Part shown: positions 39,358 through 49,101 of the stretch, piece by piece
How the letters are laid out: every line of letters begins with the position of its first letter
Numbering within the stretch: the stretch's first letter is position 1
Assembly (NCBI GenBank): GCA_031284905.1
Contig: JAITXI010000030.1
Location: 1 to 53,656, forward strand
Source of the DNA: Bacteroidales bacterium
GTDB lineage: Bacteria > Bacteroidota > Bacteroidia > Bacteroidales > ML635J-15
Length of the DNA stretch: 53,656 nucleotides
Reading direction: 5' to 3'
Notes under the pieces: generated by a model
What the model was told of the DNA's origin: nothing
The model's input: the letters and a program-made list of their open reading frames with translations, nothing else
The model's database searches: none
Position numbers and translations under genes: made by a program

Positions 39358-41181
39358 ATGAAAAAAATCTTTGTCATATTTATTTTTATAATAAACTTTA
39401 GTTTAGTTTATTGCCAACCATACATTAAGGTATCTAATGTACCTTTACAGACATTAATAAAAGATACATTGATAAATATTTGTAACCCGAATGCTGTTAA
39501 AAATATTACAACACCTGTATATTGTAATCAATATTCATATTTTAATAGAAATAACTCTGCTTTCCCTTTTGAAAGTGGACTGTTGTTAACCACTGGGTAT
39601 TATTATGATGCACCGGGTCCGGATAATTCATCTTCGAAAACAGGCTTTATCTGCACTCAATCGGATCCTGATTTAGCAATACTTTCAGGAAATCCAATTT
39701 ATGATATATCCAAAATAGAATTTGATTTTACTCCAAATATATCTCCAATTTCTTTCCGATACATTTTTGCTTCGGAAGAGTTCCCCGAGTTTGTAAATTT
39801 TAATTTTAACGATGCGTTTGGGTTTTTTCTTTCCGGTCCGGGTATTTCCGGTCCGTTTACAAATGGAGCAATAAATATTGCTGTTTTGCCAAACGGTCAA
39901 GCTGCCACAATCAATAATATTTATAATTCGGGAATTTATTATGTGGGAGCATTAGATCCGAGTCTCGGTGGAAATAATAATCCTGCTATTAGCCCTTATG
40001 GAAACTCTATTCAATTTGATGGAGCTTCAATAATTCTTACTGCTACTGCTAATGTTCAGATAGGACAAACTTATCATATTAAATTAGTTGTTGGAGATTC
40101 CGAAGATTCCGAGTATGATTCTGCTGTATTTTTAGAAGCAGGGAATTTTATTATTCAGGAAGAAATGGAAGTTAAATCTGTAACTAACGGAAACGGTACG
40201 CAAGTAGGACAGACGGCTATAACAACTCTTACTTGCAATAATTCTTCAATTCAAATACAAGCTTTCGGGGGAACTTCCTACCATTGGGACGGAGGTTCAT
40301 TTCCAAATCAAGCACTCAATACAATCACTGAATCCGGAACATATAATGTTACGATTAGTGATGCTGTTTGTAATAAAACTGAAATACACACAATTCAAAT
40401 ACAATCTAATATTATTCCACCAATCGCAGAAATAACAAGTCCTGTAACAGATTTAAATGATTCAACAGTTTCTATCCAATTAACAGCAACCGGAGGAGAT
40501 ACTTATAATTGGAGTGATAAATTAGGGACAAACGCGAATGTAATAATTTCATTACCAGGTATTTATACGGTAACCGTTACAAATCAGTTAAATGGATGTA
40601 CCGCAAGCGCAATTTTAGAAATAACTCAAAATTTTGACCCTCTTCCCGTTACATGGCTTAATTTTACAGGAAAAGGAAAAGATAATTTTGCAAATTTAAT
40701 TTGGAAAACAGCAACAGAAACAAATAGTTATTTTTTCATTGTGCAAAAATCATATAATGCAACAGATTTTGAAGATATTGGGGAAATTAATGCAACAGGT
40801 TTTTCAAATGAAATAAAAGAATATAATTTTGTCGATAATAATTTTGAAAAGTCTTCTTATTATAGACTTAAACAAATTGATTTTGATGGAAAATCCGATT
40901 TTTCAAAAATAATTTATGTTGAAAAAAATCAATCCAATAATAATCCTGAAATTTATGTTTATCCAAATCCAAATAACGGAATTTTCAAAATAAATATTTC
41001 AAATATAGAAAATATTCAAAAAATATTGATTTTTGATGTCAACGGAAAGATTATTATTGAAAAAGACACAAATAATGACTATTTACAAGAAGAATTTAAT
41101 CCTCAACTAAAATCCGGAGTATATTTTTTGAAAGCAATAACACCAAACAATAATTACATAGTTAAGATTTTTGTTAATTAA
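39358..41181 (+). CDS. Choice-of-anchor-L domain secreted protein with T9SS type A sorting domain
   Basis: FPFESGLLLTTGYYYDAPGPDN, FRYIFASEEFPEFVNFNFNDAFGFFLSGPGI, C-terminal VYPNPNNGIFKINI...SGVYFLKAITPNNNYIVKIFVN. Confidence 0.9.
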   Translation: MKKIFVIFIFIINFSLVYCQPYIKVSNVPLQTLIKDTLINICNPNAVKNITTPVYCNQYSYFNRNNSAFPFESGLLLTTGYYYDAPGPDNSSSKTGFICTQSDPDLAILSGNPIYDISKIEFDFTPNISPISFRYIFASEEFPEFVNFNFNDAFGFFLSGPGISGPFTNGAINIAVLPNGQAATINNIYNSGIYYVGALDPSLGGNNNPAISPYGNSIQFDGASIILTATANVQIGQTYHIKLVVGDSEDSEYDSAVFLEAGNFIIQEEMEVKSVTNGNGTQVGQTAITTLTCNNSSIQIQAFGGTSYHWDGGSFPNQALNTITESGTYNVTISDAVCNKTEIHTIQIQSNIIPPIAEITSPVTDLNDSTVSIQLTATGGDTYNWSDKLGTNANVIISLPGIYTVTVTNQLNGCTASAILEITQNFDPLPVTWLNFTGKGKDNFANLIWKTATETNSYFFIVQKSYNATDFEDIGEINATGFSNEIKEYNFVDNNFEKSSYYRLKQIDFDGKSDFSKIIYVEKNQSNNNPEIYVYPNPNNGIFKINISNIENIQKILIFDVNGKIIIEKDTNNDYLQEEFNPQLKSGVYFLKAITPNNNYIVKIFVN

Positions 41182-41209
41182 TGGTTGTTTTTTTATAAAT
41201 GTTTTTATT

Positions 41210-41238
41210 GCGGGAAACAGAAATTTCCCGCATTTTTT
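41210..41238 (+). terminator. Rho-independent terminator of the choice-of-anchor-L gene
   Basis: GCGGGAAA-CAGAAA-TTTCCCGC then ATTTTTTT, 29 nt after the stop. Confidence 0.9.
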
Positions 41239-41240
41239 TA

Positions 41241-41513
41241 TTAATAATTAAAAAGTCCATATCCTACTAATGCAGTTCCTGCTATTACAAAAACAGCAAC
41301 ATAAACTGCTACTGTAACTAAACTAATAATTAAGCCTGCAAGAGCTAAATTTCGTGGACTTCTCAACATTCCGATGATTGAAAATGTAATTCCCAAAATC
41401 CAGAGTACTCCGCCTCCAATAGTTCCCACGTAAGGAATCCAACCGACTAATAATGCAATCAAAGACAGTGTAAAACCTGCTTTACCTAATTTATTTTTTC
41501 TAATTTTGTTCAT
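41241..41513 (-). CDS. Small DUF4190-like membrane protein
   Basis: Two or three TM helices with GITFSIIGMLRSPRNLALAGLIISLVTVAVY. Confidence 0.7.
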   Translation of the reverse strand: MNKIRKNKLGKAGFTLSLIALLVGWIPYVGTIGGGVLWILGITFSIIGMLRSPRNLALAGLIISLVTVAVYVAVFVIAGTALVGYGLFNY

Positions 41514-41581
41514 ATTTTATTTTTTTTGTACTTTTGTCTTTTTTATCCGTTTCCAATTCCTTCGTCCATTTTGTTTTGATT

Positions 41582-43543
41582 TTAATAATCTCTTGCTATT
41601 CTAAATCCATATTGATTTCCATAGTTATCAGGGGATAAATTTAAAACAAAACTCAAATATGCTACTCTTTCTGATTTGTCCCAACAACTGCCTTTCAAAA
41701 CTTTTGTAGAATATGTTCTTCCATCTAAAACATAATCGGAAGCTGTCCATTCCCAAACGTTTCCACTCATATCATAAAGACCTAACGCATTTGGAGATTT
41801 TAACCCAACTTCATGAGTATGTCCCCCAGAATTTCCACCTCCAATTTCTTGCCAACCACCATAAACATTTTTATTCCATGTCTTACTTCCATACCAAGCA
41901 ACTTCATCAATATTACTACTTCCACTGTAATAATAATTATAATCGGCACGTGCAGCACACTCCCATTCTTCTTTTGTTGGTAATCTATAATTATATTTAT
42001 AATTTGTTTTTTCGTTTAGTTTTTGTAAAAAAATTTGAATATCGTTCCAAGAAACATTTTCTACCGGATAATTATTGTTATAATAGTTAAAAAAACTTGG
42101 ATTATATCCCATAACCTCATTCCATAGTTCTTGTGTTACTTCATATTTACTGATATAAAAAGATAAAATTCTTTTTTCATATTTATACTCAAAAGGAAAA
42201 ATTTCAGTCCACCTGTCGGTATAATATGTATAACCACCTGTAAAAGTTCCGCCTATAACAAAAACCATATTGTTTTCAATATTTTGTATAATTTGTTTTT
42301 CAGTTGAATTAGCATTAAAATATAATATTATTGGGATTAATAATTCAAAAAATCCAAAGATTAATCCTGTAACAGCAAAACCTTTTAATCTTTTTGTTAA
42401 ACCAATAATTGCAAAAACAAAGACAATAAAAGCAATAATTGCACCTAACGTTAATAAAGAATAATCTTCAACGGATTCAAACACTAAAAAACAACCGGAA
42501 ATAATAATGACAATATTTATTAATCCAAAAACAAATGCCAAAATTCCGAAAATTGGAGTTTTTCTCTTTTTTACAGATTTATTTTGGACTTTAATTTGAG
42601 AAATATTTATAGGTTCCGAAATTTGATTAGAATTTATTTCAGATTTTTTTATTTCTTGTGGATTAACATTTTTTCCTAACAAATCGTTCATAAATTCAGG
42701 AATATTTTGATAACGATTTTCAGGTTTCAGTTCCATAGCCTTTAAAATAGTAGAATTCCAATGAGCAGGAATATTCGGATTGAGTGCTTTAGGAGCCGGC
42801 ATTGATTCTATATTTCTCAGTGCAGCTTCCATTGGCTTTTGTCCTGTAAGTGCAAAATAGAAAGTTGCTCCAACCGCATAAACATCTGAAAATGAACCTT
42901 TTCGAGAAATTTTTGAATATTGTTCCAGAGGAGCATATCCTGGAGTAAGAATCGAAGTATGACTTTGAGTTTTATCTTGAATAAATTCGCGTGCAGAACC
43001 AAAATCTATCAAAATAGCTTTATTTTCCGGTGTAATAATAATATTATCCGGTTTTATATCACGATGAAGAATTTCAATTTTATGAATATAATCAAGCGCA
43101 TCACAAATTTGAGCGATATAATTTATTGCAGTATCAATTTGTAAACTTCCTTGATTTTCAACAATGTGTTGTAATGTTTTACCTTCAATTAAAGGCATTA
43201 CCATATAAGTAGTATTATTTTCATCAAAAATATCAAGAACTTTTACAATATTTGGATGATTAAGTTTAGCAACAGTTTGTGCTTCATCTAAAAATTTACT
43301 TCTATATTTATCAAAAAAAACTTCATCAATACCTTGTAAACTTATCGTTTTATTATAAGTATTTCTGACACAATAACCATTAATAAAAAATTCTTTAATA
43401 GCATATTTAGTTCCCAAACTTGCATGATAAGCTATATAAGTTATTCCGAAACCACCCATTCCAAGAAGCGATTCAATAACATATTTACCATTACAAAGTT
43501 GTGTTCCGGCTAAAAGTTCTTTTTGTTCTGTAAAATTTTCCAT
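41582..43543 (-). CDS. Hanks-type Ser/Thr protein kinase fused via TM helices to an FGE/SUMF1-like domain
   Basis: GMGGFGITYIAYHASLGTKYAIKEFF; ILHRDIKPDNIIITPENKAILIDFGSAREF; C-terminal ISKYEVTQELWNEVMGYNPSFF...YRLPTKEEWECAARAD...NALGLYDMSGNVWEWTASDY. Confidence 0.95.
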   Translation of the reverse strand: MENFTEQKELLAGTQLCNGKYVIESLLGMGGFGITYIAYHASLGTKYAIKEFFINGYCVRNTYNKTISLQGIDEVFFDKYRSKFLDEAQTVAKLNHPNIVKVLDIFDENNTTYMVMPLIEGKTLQHIVENQGSLQIDTAINYIAQICDALDYIHKIEILHRDIKPDNIIITPENKAILIDFGSAREFIQDKTQSHTSILTPGYAPLEQYSKISRKGSFSDVYAVGATFYFALTGQKPMEAALRNIESMPAPKALNPNIPAHWNSTILKAMELKPENRYQNIPEFMNDLLGKNVNPQEIKKSEINSNQISEPINISQIKVQNKSVKKRKTPIFGILAFVFGLINIVIIISGCFLVFESVEDYSLLTLGAIIAFIVFVFAIIGLTKRLKGFAVTGLIFGFFELLIPIILYFNANSTEKQIIQNIENNMVFVIGGTFTGGYTYYTDRWTEIFPFEYKYEKRILSFYISKYEVTQELWNEVMGYNPSFFNYYNNNYPVENVSWNDIQIFLQKLNEKTNYKYNYRLPTKEEWECAARADYNYYYSGSSNIDEVAWYGSKTWNKNVYGGWQEIGGGNSGGHTHEVGLKSPNALGLYDMSGNVWEWTASDYVLDGRTYSTKVLKGSCWDKSERVAYLSFVLNLSPDNYGNQYGFRIARDY

Positions 43544-43682
43544 GAAATGTTTATGATATAATAATTATTACGCAAAAATAACTAAAAATTATAATTCTAC
43601 AAAAATAATATATACTTAATTTTATCAAATATAACCGCTCTTTAATAAACCTGATAATGTAATATAAATTTACAAATAACAT

Positions 43683-43980
43683 TGGCAGATTGAAACTGAA
43701 TTCAGGGCATTAAAATCCGGTGGTTTTAACATTGAAACCGCTTGTCTGACATATATTGAAGGTATTGAAAAATATTTTTCAAGGTTTGTTTCATATTTGT
43801 GTTTATTTGTCATATTTTCTTGATATTCAACGATTTGTTGGCGTATTGTGTTAAATTATTTACTATTACAATGTCATTCAAAAAACTACTAAAAATCACA
43901 AAAAACGCAAAAGGAGCATTTTATACAAAATATTTTTAGTTTTTTTGATATTGGTGATTTTACTCAATGTGAGTTAAAAG
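43683..43980 (+). pseudogene. IS4-like transposase C-terminal remnant (right boundary approximate)
   Basis: WQIETEFRALKSGGFNIETACLTYIEGIEKYFSRFVSYLCLFVIFS* from hand translation; stops follow and similarity fades. Confidence 0.75.
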
Positions 43981-44265
43981 TTTTGAAAAGGCGAAATAAT
44001 ACCAATTACACATCTATTTCGATTAATAAAATTTATAAATCTTTCTATTGTAACAAAAATCAACTATTGTTAAAAAAATTAACAATTTGTATTTAAATAA
44101 TAATTTTTCACTAAAATAGATGAAACAATCTTTATGTATATCAATGGGTATTAGGATATTACTATTTTATTTACAGATTTAAGGAAATATATTAAATAAC
44201 ATGAAAATTCTTTATCATAAGTAAATAAAAAAAGTTAATTTTGCAAATTAGTTTTATAATTAGAA

Positions 44266-44670
44266 ATGCTTGAACATGTTGGAATAATTTCAAAGAAAGA
44301 AAACAATAAATTTACTGTGGAATTGGAAGTACAGTCGGCTTGTGCGTCTTGTCATGCAAAAGGAATGTGTACGTCGTTGGATAGTAAAACGAAAAAAGTA
44401 GAAACATTTTCGACAGATGATTCTTTTGAAATAGGAGAAAAAGTTTTAGTTAAAATGAAAGAAAGTCTGGGATTTAAAGCAATATTTTTTGGTTATATTC
44501 TTCCTTTTATAGTAATGTTTGCAACGATAATTATATTGTTGAATATTTTTCATTCAGAAGGAATAGCCGGATTATTTGGGATTTTAAGTTTACTGCCCTA
44601 TTATTTGAGTTTATACATGTTTAGGGAAAATTTAGATAAAAAATTTGTTTTTATAATAGAGAAAGTTTAA
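44266..44670 (+). CDS. RseC/SoxR-reducing system family protein
   Basis: ACASCHAKGMCTS cysteine cluster then two TM helices; first gene of the Rnf operon. Confidence 0.88.
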   Translation: MLEHVGIISKKENNKFTVELEVQSACASCHAKGMCTSLDSKTKKVETFSTDDSFEIGEKVLVKMKESLGFKAIFFGYILPFIVMFATIIILLNIFHSEGIAGLFGILSLLPYYLSLYMFRENLDKKFVFIIEKV

Positions 44671-44673
44671 GAT

Positions 44674-45522
44674 ATGATAATATTATATACTGTTATAATT
44701 TTAGGATTATTAGCCTTAGTGCTTGCTGTGATATTGTATGTTATTGCACAAAAATTCAAAGTTGAAGAAAATCCTTTGATAGATGAAGTTGTAGAATTGT
44801 TGCCGGGTGCAAATTGCGGCGGTTGTGGGTTTCCGGGTTGTGGTGGATTTGCTTCAATCTGTGTAACAAATAATTCTTTAGATGGAATGTTTTGTCCGGC
44901 CGGAGGAAATGAAACTATGAAAAAAATAGCTTCTTTATTAGGTTTAACTGTTGAAGAACAAGAACCTAAAGTAGCTGTAATTCGTTGTAACGGTTCAAAA
45001 GAGAAACGTCCGATAGTTAATAATTATGATGGAATTAAAACTTGTGCGATAGCGCATGCTACTTTTGGTGGAGAAACAGGTTGTATATATGGATGTTTAG
45101 GATTTGGTGATTGTGCAAATGCTTGTTCTGCAAATGGAATTACGATGGACGAAGAATCAGGACTTCCGATTTTTGACGAAAAATCTTGTACTTCTTGTGG
45201 CGGTTGTGTAAAAACATGTCCACGAGGATTAATAGAATTACGAAATCAAGGGAAAAACAATAGAAGAGTTTATGTGGCTTGTCGAAATTCAGACAAGGGA
45301 GCAGATGCAAAAAAAGCATGCGGAGCTGCTTGTATTGGTTGTGGAATTTGTATGAAAAATTGTCCGTTTGAAGCAATTTCGTTAAATAATAATTTAGCTT
45401 ACATTGATTTTACAAAATGTAAACTTTGCAGAAAATGTACTACCGGTTGTCCGACGGGAGCAATTTTGGAAGTAAATTTTCCGCCAAGGAAATCAGAAAT
45501 AATAAATGAAAATATTAATTAA
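44674..45522 (+). CDS. rnfB: Rnf complex subunit B
   Basis: PGANCGGCGFPGCGGFA; multiple 4Fe-4S motifs. Confidence 0.95.
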   Translation: MIILYTVIILGLLALVLAVILYVIAQKFKVEENPLIDEVVELLPGANCGGCGFPGCGGFASICVTNNSLDGMFCPAGGNETMKKIASLLGLTVEEQEPKVAVIRCNGSKEKRPIVNNYDGIKTCAIAHATFGGETGCIYGCLGFGDCANACSANGITMDEESGLPIFDEKSCTSCGGCVKTCPRGLIELRNQGKNNRRVYVACRNSDKGADAKKACGAACIGCGICMKNCPFEAISLNNNLAYIDFTKCKLCRKCTTGCPTGAILEVNFPPRKSEIINENIN

Positions 45523-45527
45523 ATAAT

Positions 45528-45534
45528 AAGGAGG
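45528..45534 (+). promoter_or_regulatory. Shine-Dalgarno sequence of rnfC
   Basis: AAGGAGG, 7 nt before the GTG start. Confidence 0.85.
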
Positions 45535-45541
45535 AATCAAC

Positions 45542-46873
45542 GTGTTAAAAACATTCTCAAAAGGAGGAGTTCATCCAAAAGAAAATAAAATTTCGACCGG
45601 TTGTAAAATAACTCAAATAGAAGTACCTAAACAAGCCTGTATTTTTGTCTCTCAACATATAGGAGCACCTGCTGAACCGATTGTTACAAAAGGAGATTTC
45701 GTAAAAGTCGGACAAATTATTGCAAAAGCAAAAGGTTTTGTTTCTGCAAATATTCATTCTTCTGTTTCGGGTACGGTTGTAAAAATTGATAAAGCGATTG
45801 ATGTAAACGGATATAAACAAACTGCAATATTTATTGATACAGACGGCGATCAATGGCTTGATACAATTGATAAATCAGATGAAATTAAATTTGATTTTCA
45901 GAATAAAGAAATAGAAGAAATCAAAGCAAAAATTACGGAAAGTGGTTTAGTTGGTTCCGGTGGGGCAACATTTCCAACTCATGTAAAAATTTCTATTCCG
46001 GAAGGAAAAGTTTGCGAGCATTTGATAATCAACGCAGTGGAATGCGAGCCATATCTTACTGCCGACCATCAATTAATGTTGGAACATCCTGAAGAAATTA
46101 TGATAGGATGCAAACTTGTGCAAAAAATAACAAGAGCAAAAAAAGTATTAATTGGAATCGAGAACAACAAACAAGACGCTGTAAAACTTCTTAGCGAAGT
46201 TGCAAAAAAATATCCTGATATTGAAGTTTTTGCATTAAAAGTAAAATATCCGCAGGGTGCTGAAAAACAATTGATTAAATCCTTAGTAAATAGGGAAGTT
46301 CCTTCGGGTAAATTGCCGATTGAAGTAGGTTGTGTAGTTCAAAATGTAGGAACTATTTTTTCAATTTATGAAGCAGTGATGAAAAACAAGCCTTTCTTTG
46401 AAAGAGTTGTTACCGTTACAGGGAAATCGTTAACAAAACAATCGAATATTTTGGCAAGAATCGGAACTCCGATAAATTTATTGATTGAAGCAGCCGGAGG
46501 CATTCCGGAAAATACTGGAAAAATCATTGGTGGTGGTCCTATGATGGGAAAAGCTCTTGTAAATGAATTTGTACCGGTTACAAAAGGAACTTCCGGTATT
46601 TTATTAATGCCTAAAAATCAAAGTACTCGACCTCAAAGTTGTAATTGTATTAGATGTGGAAAATGTATGCAAGCATGTCCAATGGGCTTAGAACCATATT
46701 TGTTGAAAAATTTATCAGTTTTAGGAATGTTTGAAGAAATGCAAACCGAGCATGTATTGGATTGTGTTGAATGTGGTTGTTGCAGTTTTACTTGTCCGGC
46801 AGGAATACCTTTATTAGATCATATTCGACTTGGAAAAGCAACCGTAAATAAAATGTTAAGAGATAAAAAATAA
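45542..46873 (+). CDS. rnfC: Rnf complex subunit C
   Basis: QHIGAPAEPIVTKGDFVKVGQIIAKA; CNCIRCGKCMQACPMGLEPYLL; CVECGCCSFTCPAGIPLLDHIR. Confidence 0.96.
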   Translation: MLKTFSKGGVHPKENKISTGCKITQIEVPKQACIFVSQHIGAPAEPIVTKGDFVKVGQIIAKAKGFVSANIHSSVSGTVVKIDKAIDVNGYKQTAIFIDTDGDQWLDTIDKSDEIKFDFQNKEIEEIKAKITESGLVGSGGATFPTHVKISIPEGKVCEHLIINAVECEPYLTADHQLMLEHPEEIMIGCKLVQKITRAKKVLIGIENNKQDAVKLLSEVAKKYPDIEVFALKVKYPQGAEKQLIKSLVNREVPSGKLPIEVGCVVQNVGTIFSIYEAVMKNKPFFERVVTVTGKSLTKQSNILARIGTPINLLIEAAGGIPENTGKIIGGGPMMGKALVNEFVPVTKGTSGILLMPKNQSTRPQSCNCIRCGKCMQACPMGLEPYLLKNLSVLGMFEEMQTEHVLDCVECGCCSFTCPAGIPLLDHIRLGKATVNKMLRDKK

Positions 46874-46879
46874 TATAAA

Positions 46880-47881
46880 ATGAGAATAAATAAATTAACA
46901 ATTTCAATGTCTCCACATAATCACGGCAATCAGTCGGTGAAAAAGATTATGTATGGAGTAATTATTGCAATGCTACCTGCATTAGCGGTTTCAATATATT
47001 ATTTCGGTTTAGATGTTATAAAAATAAATCTTATAGCAATAGCTTCTTGTATATGTATAGAATGGTTAGTGCAAAAGTTTTTATTAAAAGGAAAAACTAC
47101 CATTACCGATGGTTCGGCTGTAATTACGGGGATGTTACTTGCCTTTAATTTGCCCTCAAATTTACCTTGGTGGATAATAGTAATTGGAGCAGTTGTTGCT
47201 ATCGGAATTGGGAAAATGACTTTTGGCGGTCTGGGAAATAATCCTTTCAATCCGGCATTAGTTGGTCGAGTTTTCTTGCTGATTTCTTTTCCTGTTCAAA
47301 TGACTTCATGGCCTGTGGCAAAAGTTATTGATTTCACATTTACTGATGCAACAACAGGAGCTACTCCATTGGCAATCATCAAAGAAGGTTTGAAAAACGG
47401 AAAAGGAATTTCAGAATTAATGGAAGGACTTCCAGAATATACCGATATGTTTATGGGACACATGGGCGGTTCGTTAGGAGAAATTTCTGCAATAGCTCTA
47501 ATAATCGGTGGAATTTTTATGCTATTTAGAAAAATTATTTCTTGGCATATTCCTGTTGCAATTCTATGTTCTGTAGCAATCTTTACGGGAATTTTACACG
47601 GGATTAATCCCGAACAATATGCAAGTCCTGTTTTTCATTTATTGTCAGGAGGTTTAATATTAGGAGCAATTTTTATGGCAACAGATATGGTAACTTCACC
47701 AATGACAGGAAAAGGAATGCTAATTTATGGTGTCGGAATTGGAGTTATAACAGTTTTAATCAGAACTTACGGCTCTTATCCCGAAGGAGTTTCTTTTGCA
47801 ATATTAATGATGAATGCCGTTGTTCCACTTATTAATAATTGGACTAAACCGAAACGTTTTGGTGAAATAATTAAAAATTAA
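46880..47881 (+). CDS. rnfD: Rnf complex subunit D
   Basis: TDATTGATPLAIIKEG FMN motif; polytopic; NPFNPALVGRVFLL. Confidence 0.95.
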   Translation: MRINKLTISMSPHNHGNQSVKKIMYGVIIAMLPALAVSIYYFGLDVIKINLIAIASCICIEWLVQKFLLKGKTTITDGSAVITGMLLAFNLPSNLPWWIIVIGAVVAIGIGKMTFGGLGNNPFNPALVGRVFLLISFPVQMTSWPVAKVIDFTFTDATTGATPLAIIKEGLKNGKGISELMEGLPEYTDMFMGHMGGSLGEISAIALIIGGIFMLFRKIISWHIPVAILCSVAIFTGILHGINPEQYASPVFHLLSGGLILGAIFMATDMVTSPMTGKGMLIYGVGIGVITVLIRTYGSYPEGVSFAILMMNAVVPLINNWTKPKRFGEIIKN

Positions 47882-47885
47882 AATC

Positions 47886-48509
47886 ATGGCAAAAAAAGAA
47901 AGTACACTTAAAAGTATGACACTCGTGCTGTTTCTAATTACAGCAATTTCCGCCGCAGCTTTAGCAGGAGTTTATATGTTAACAAAAGAGCCTATACAAG
48001 CCTCAAAAGATAATAAATTAAAAGAGACTGTAAATGTGGTAGTTCCGGGTGCCGATAATGCAGAAATAGAAACTAAAATAATTCCTGCTATTGATGGAAC
48101 AGGAGATTTGTCTTTTTATTTTGTAAAAAAAGATGGAAAAACAATTGGTACTGCTGTCCAAACTTTTTCAAATAATGGTTTTGGCGGCACAATTCTAATA
48201 ATGGTAGGTTTTGACGAAAATGGGAATATTATTGATTCAGATGTCGTAGAACACCATGAAACTCCGGGCTTGGGAAATAAATCTGCAAAGTCTGTCAGTA
48301 ATTGGAACGAACAATTCAAAGGGAAAAATCCACAAAACGATAATTTTAAAGTCAACAAAGATGGTGGAGAAATAGATGCAATTACAGCAGCAACAATTTC
48401 GTCAAGAGCTTATATTGATGCTATCAAAAGAGCTTCCGACACTTTTAAAAATTATCAAAATTCTCTTGTAAATAATAACGAAATAAAGGAGGAACAAAAC
48501 AATGAATAA
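47886..48509 (+). CDS. rnfG: Rnf complex subunit G
   Basis: Single TM; DAITAATISSRAYIDAIKRA covalent-FMN motif. Confidence 0.94.
   Translation: MAKKESTLKSMTLVLFLITAISAAALAGVYMLTKEPIQASKDNKLKETVNVVVPGADNAEIETKIIPAIDGTGDLSFYFVKKDGKTIGTAVQTFSNNGFGGTILIMVGFDENGNIIDSDVVEHHETPGLGNKSAKSVSNWNEQFKGKNPQNDNFKVNKDGGEIDAITAATISSRAYIDAIKRASDTFKNYQNSLVNNNEIKEEQNNE
48485..48492 (+). promoter_or_regulatory. Shine-Dalgarno sequence of rnfE located inside the end of rnfG
   Basis: AAAGGAGG, 9 nt before the rnfE ATG. Confidence 0.75.
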
Positions 48510-49080
48510 TTGGCAAAATTTTACAAAAGGAATTTTAAAAGAAAATCCTATTTTAGTATTAGTATTAGGAACTTGTCCAACGTTGGCAACAACATCTTCG
48601 GCAATAAACGGAATGTCGATGGGATTAGCAACCATGTTTGTGCTAGTTCTTTCAAATATTGCAATTTCTCTCGTAGCAAAAATAATTCCAGATAAAGTTC
48701 GTATTCCCTGTTATATTGTTGTAATTGCAGCATTTGTTACAATTGTCGATTTACTTATGCAGGCTTATGTTCCGGCTATTTATGCAACTTTAGGCATATT
48801 TATTCCTTTAATTGTTGTAAATTGTATTCTTTTGGGAAGAGCAGAGTCTTTTGCTTCAAAAAACGGAGCTTTAGCTTCTGCTATTGACGGATTAGGAATG
48901 GGAGTTGGTTACACATTGGCACTTACAGTTTTGGGTGCAATTAGAGAAATTCTTGGAAGTCTTTCCGTATTTGGTTGGAAATTTGCTCAAGGAGACGGAA
49001 TTTTACTTTTTGTATTAGCTCCCGGAGCTTTCTTCGGATTAGCTTTTCTGATAGCGTTAGTGAAAAAAATTAATAAATAA
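48502..49080 (+). CDS. rnfE: Rnf complex subunit E
   Basis: GTCPTLATTSSAINGMSMGLATMFVL; polytopic; second to last of the BCDGEA order. Confidence 0.95.
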   Translation: MNNWQNFTKGILKENPILVLVLGTCPTLATTSSAINGMSMGLATMFVLVLSNIAISLVAKIIPDKVRIPCYIVVIAAFVTIVDLLMQAYVPAIYATLGIFIPLIVVNCILLGRAESFASKNGALASAIDGLGMGVGYTLALTVLGAIREILGSLSVFGWKFAQGDGILLFVLAPGAFFGLAFLIALVKKINK

Positions 49081-49101
49081 TATTTTATAAAAAATTAGAT
49101 T

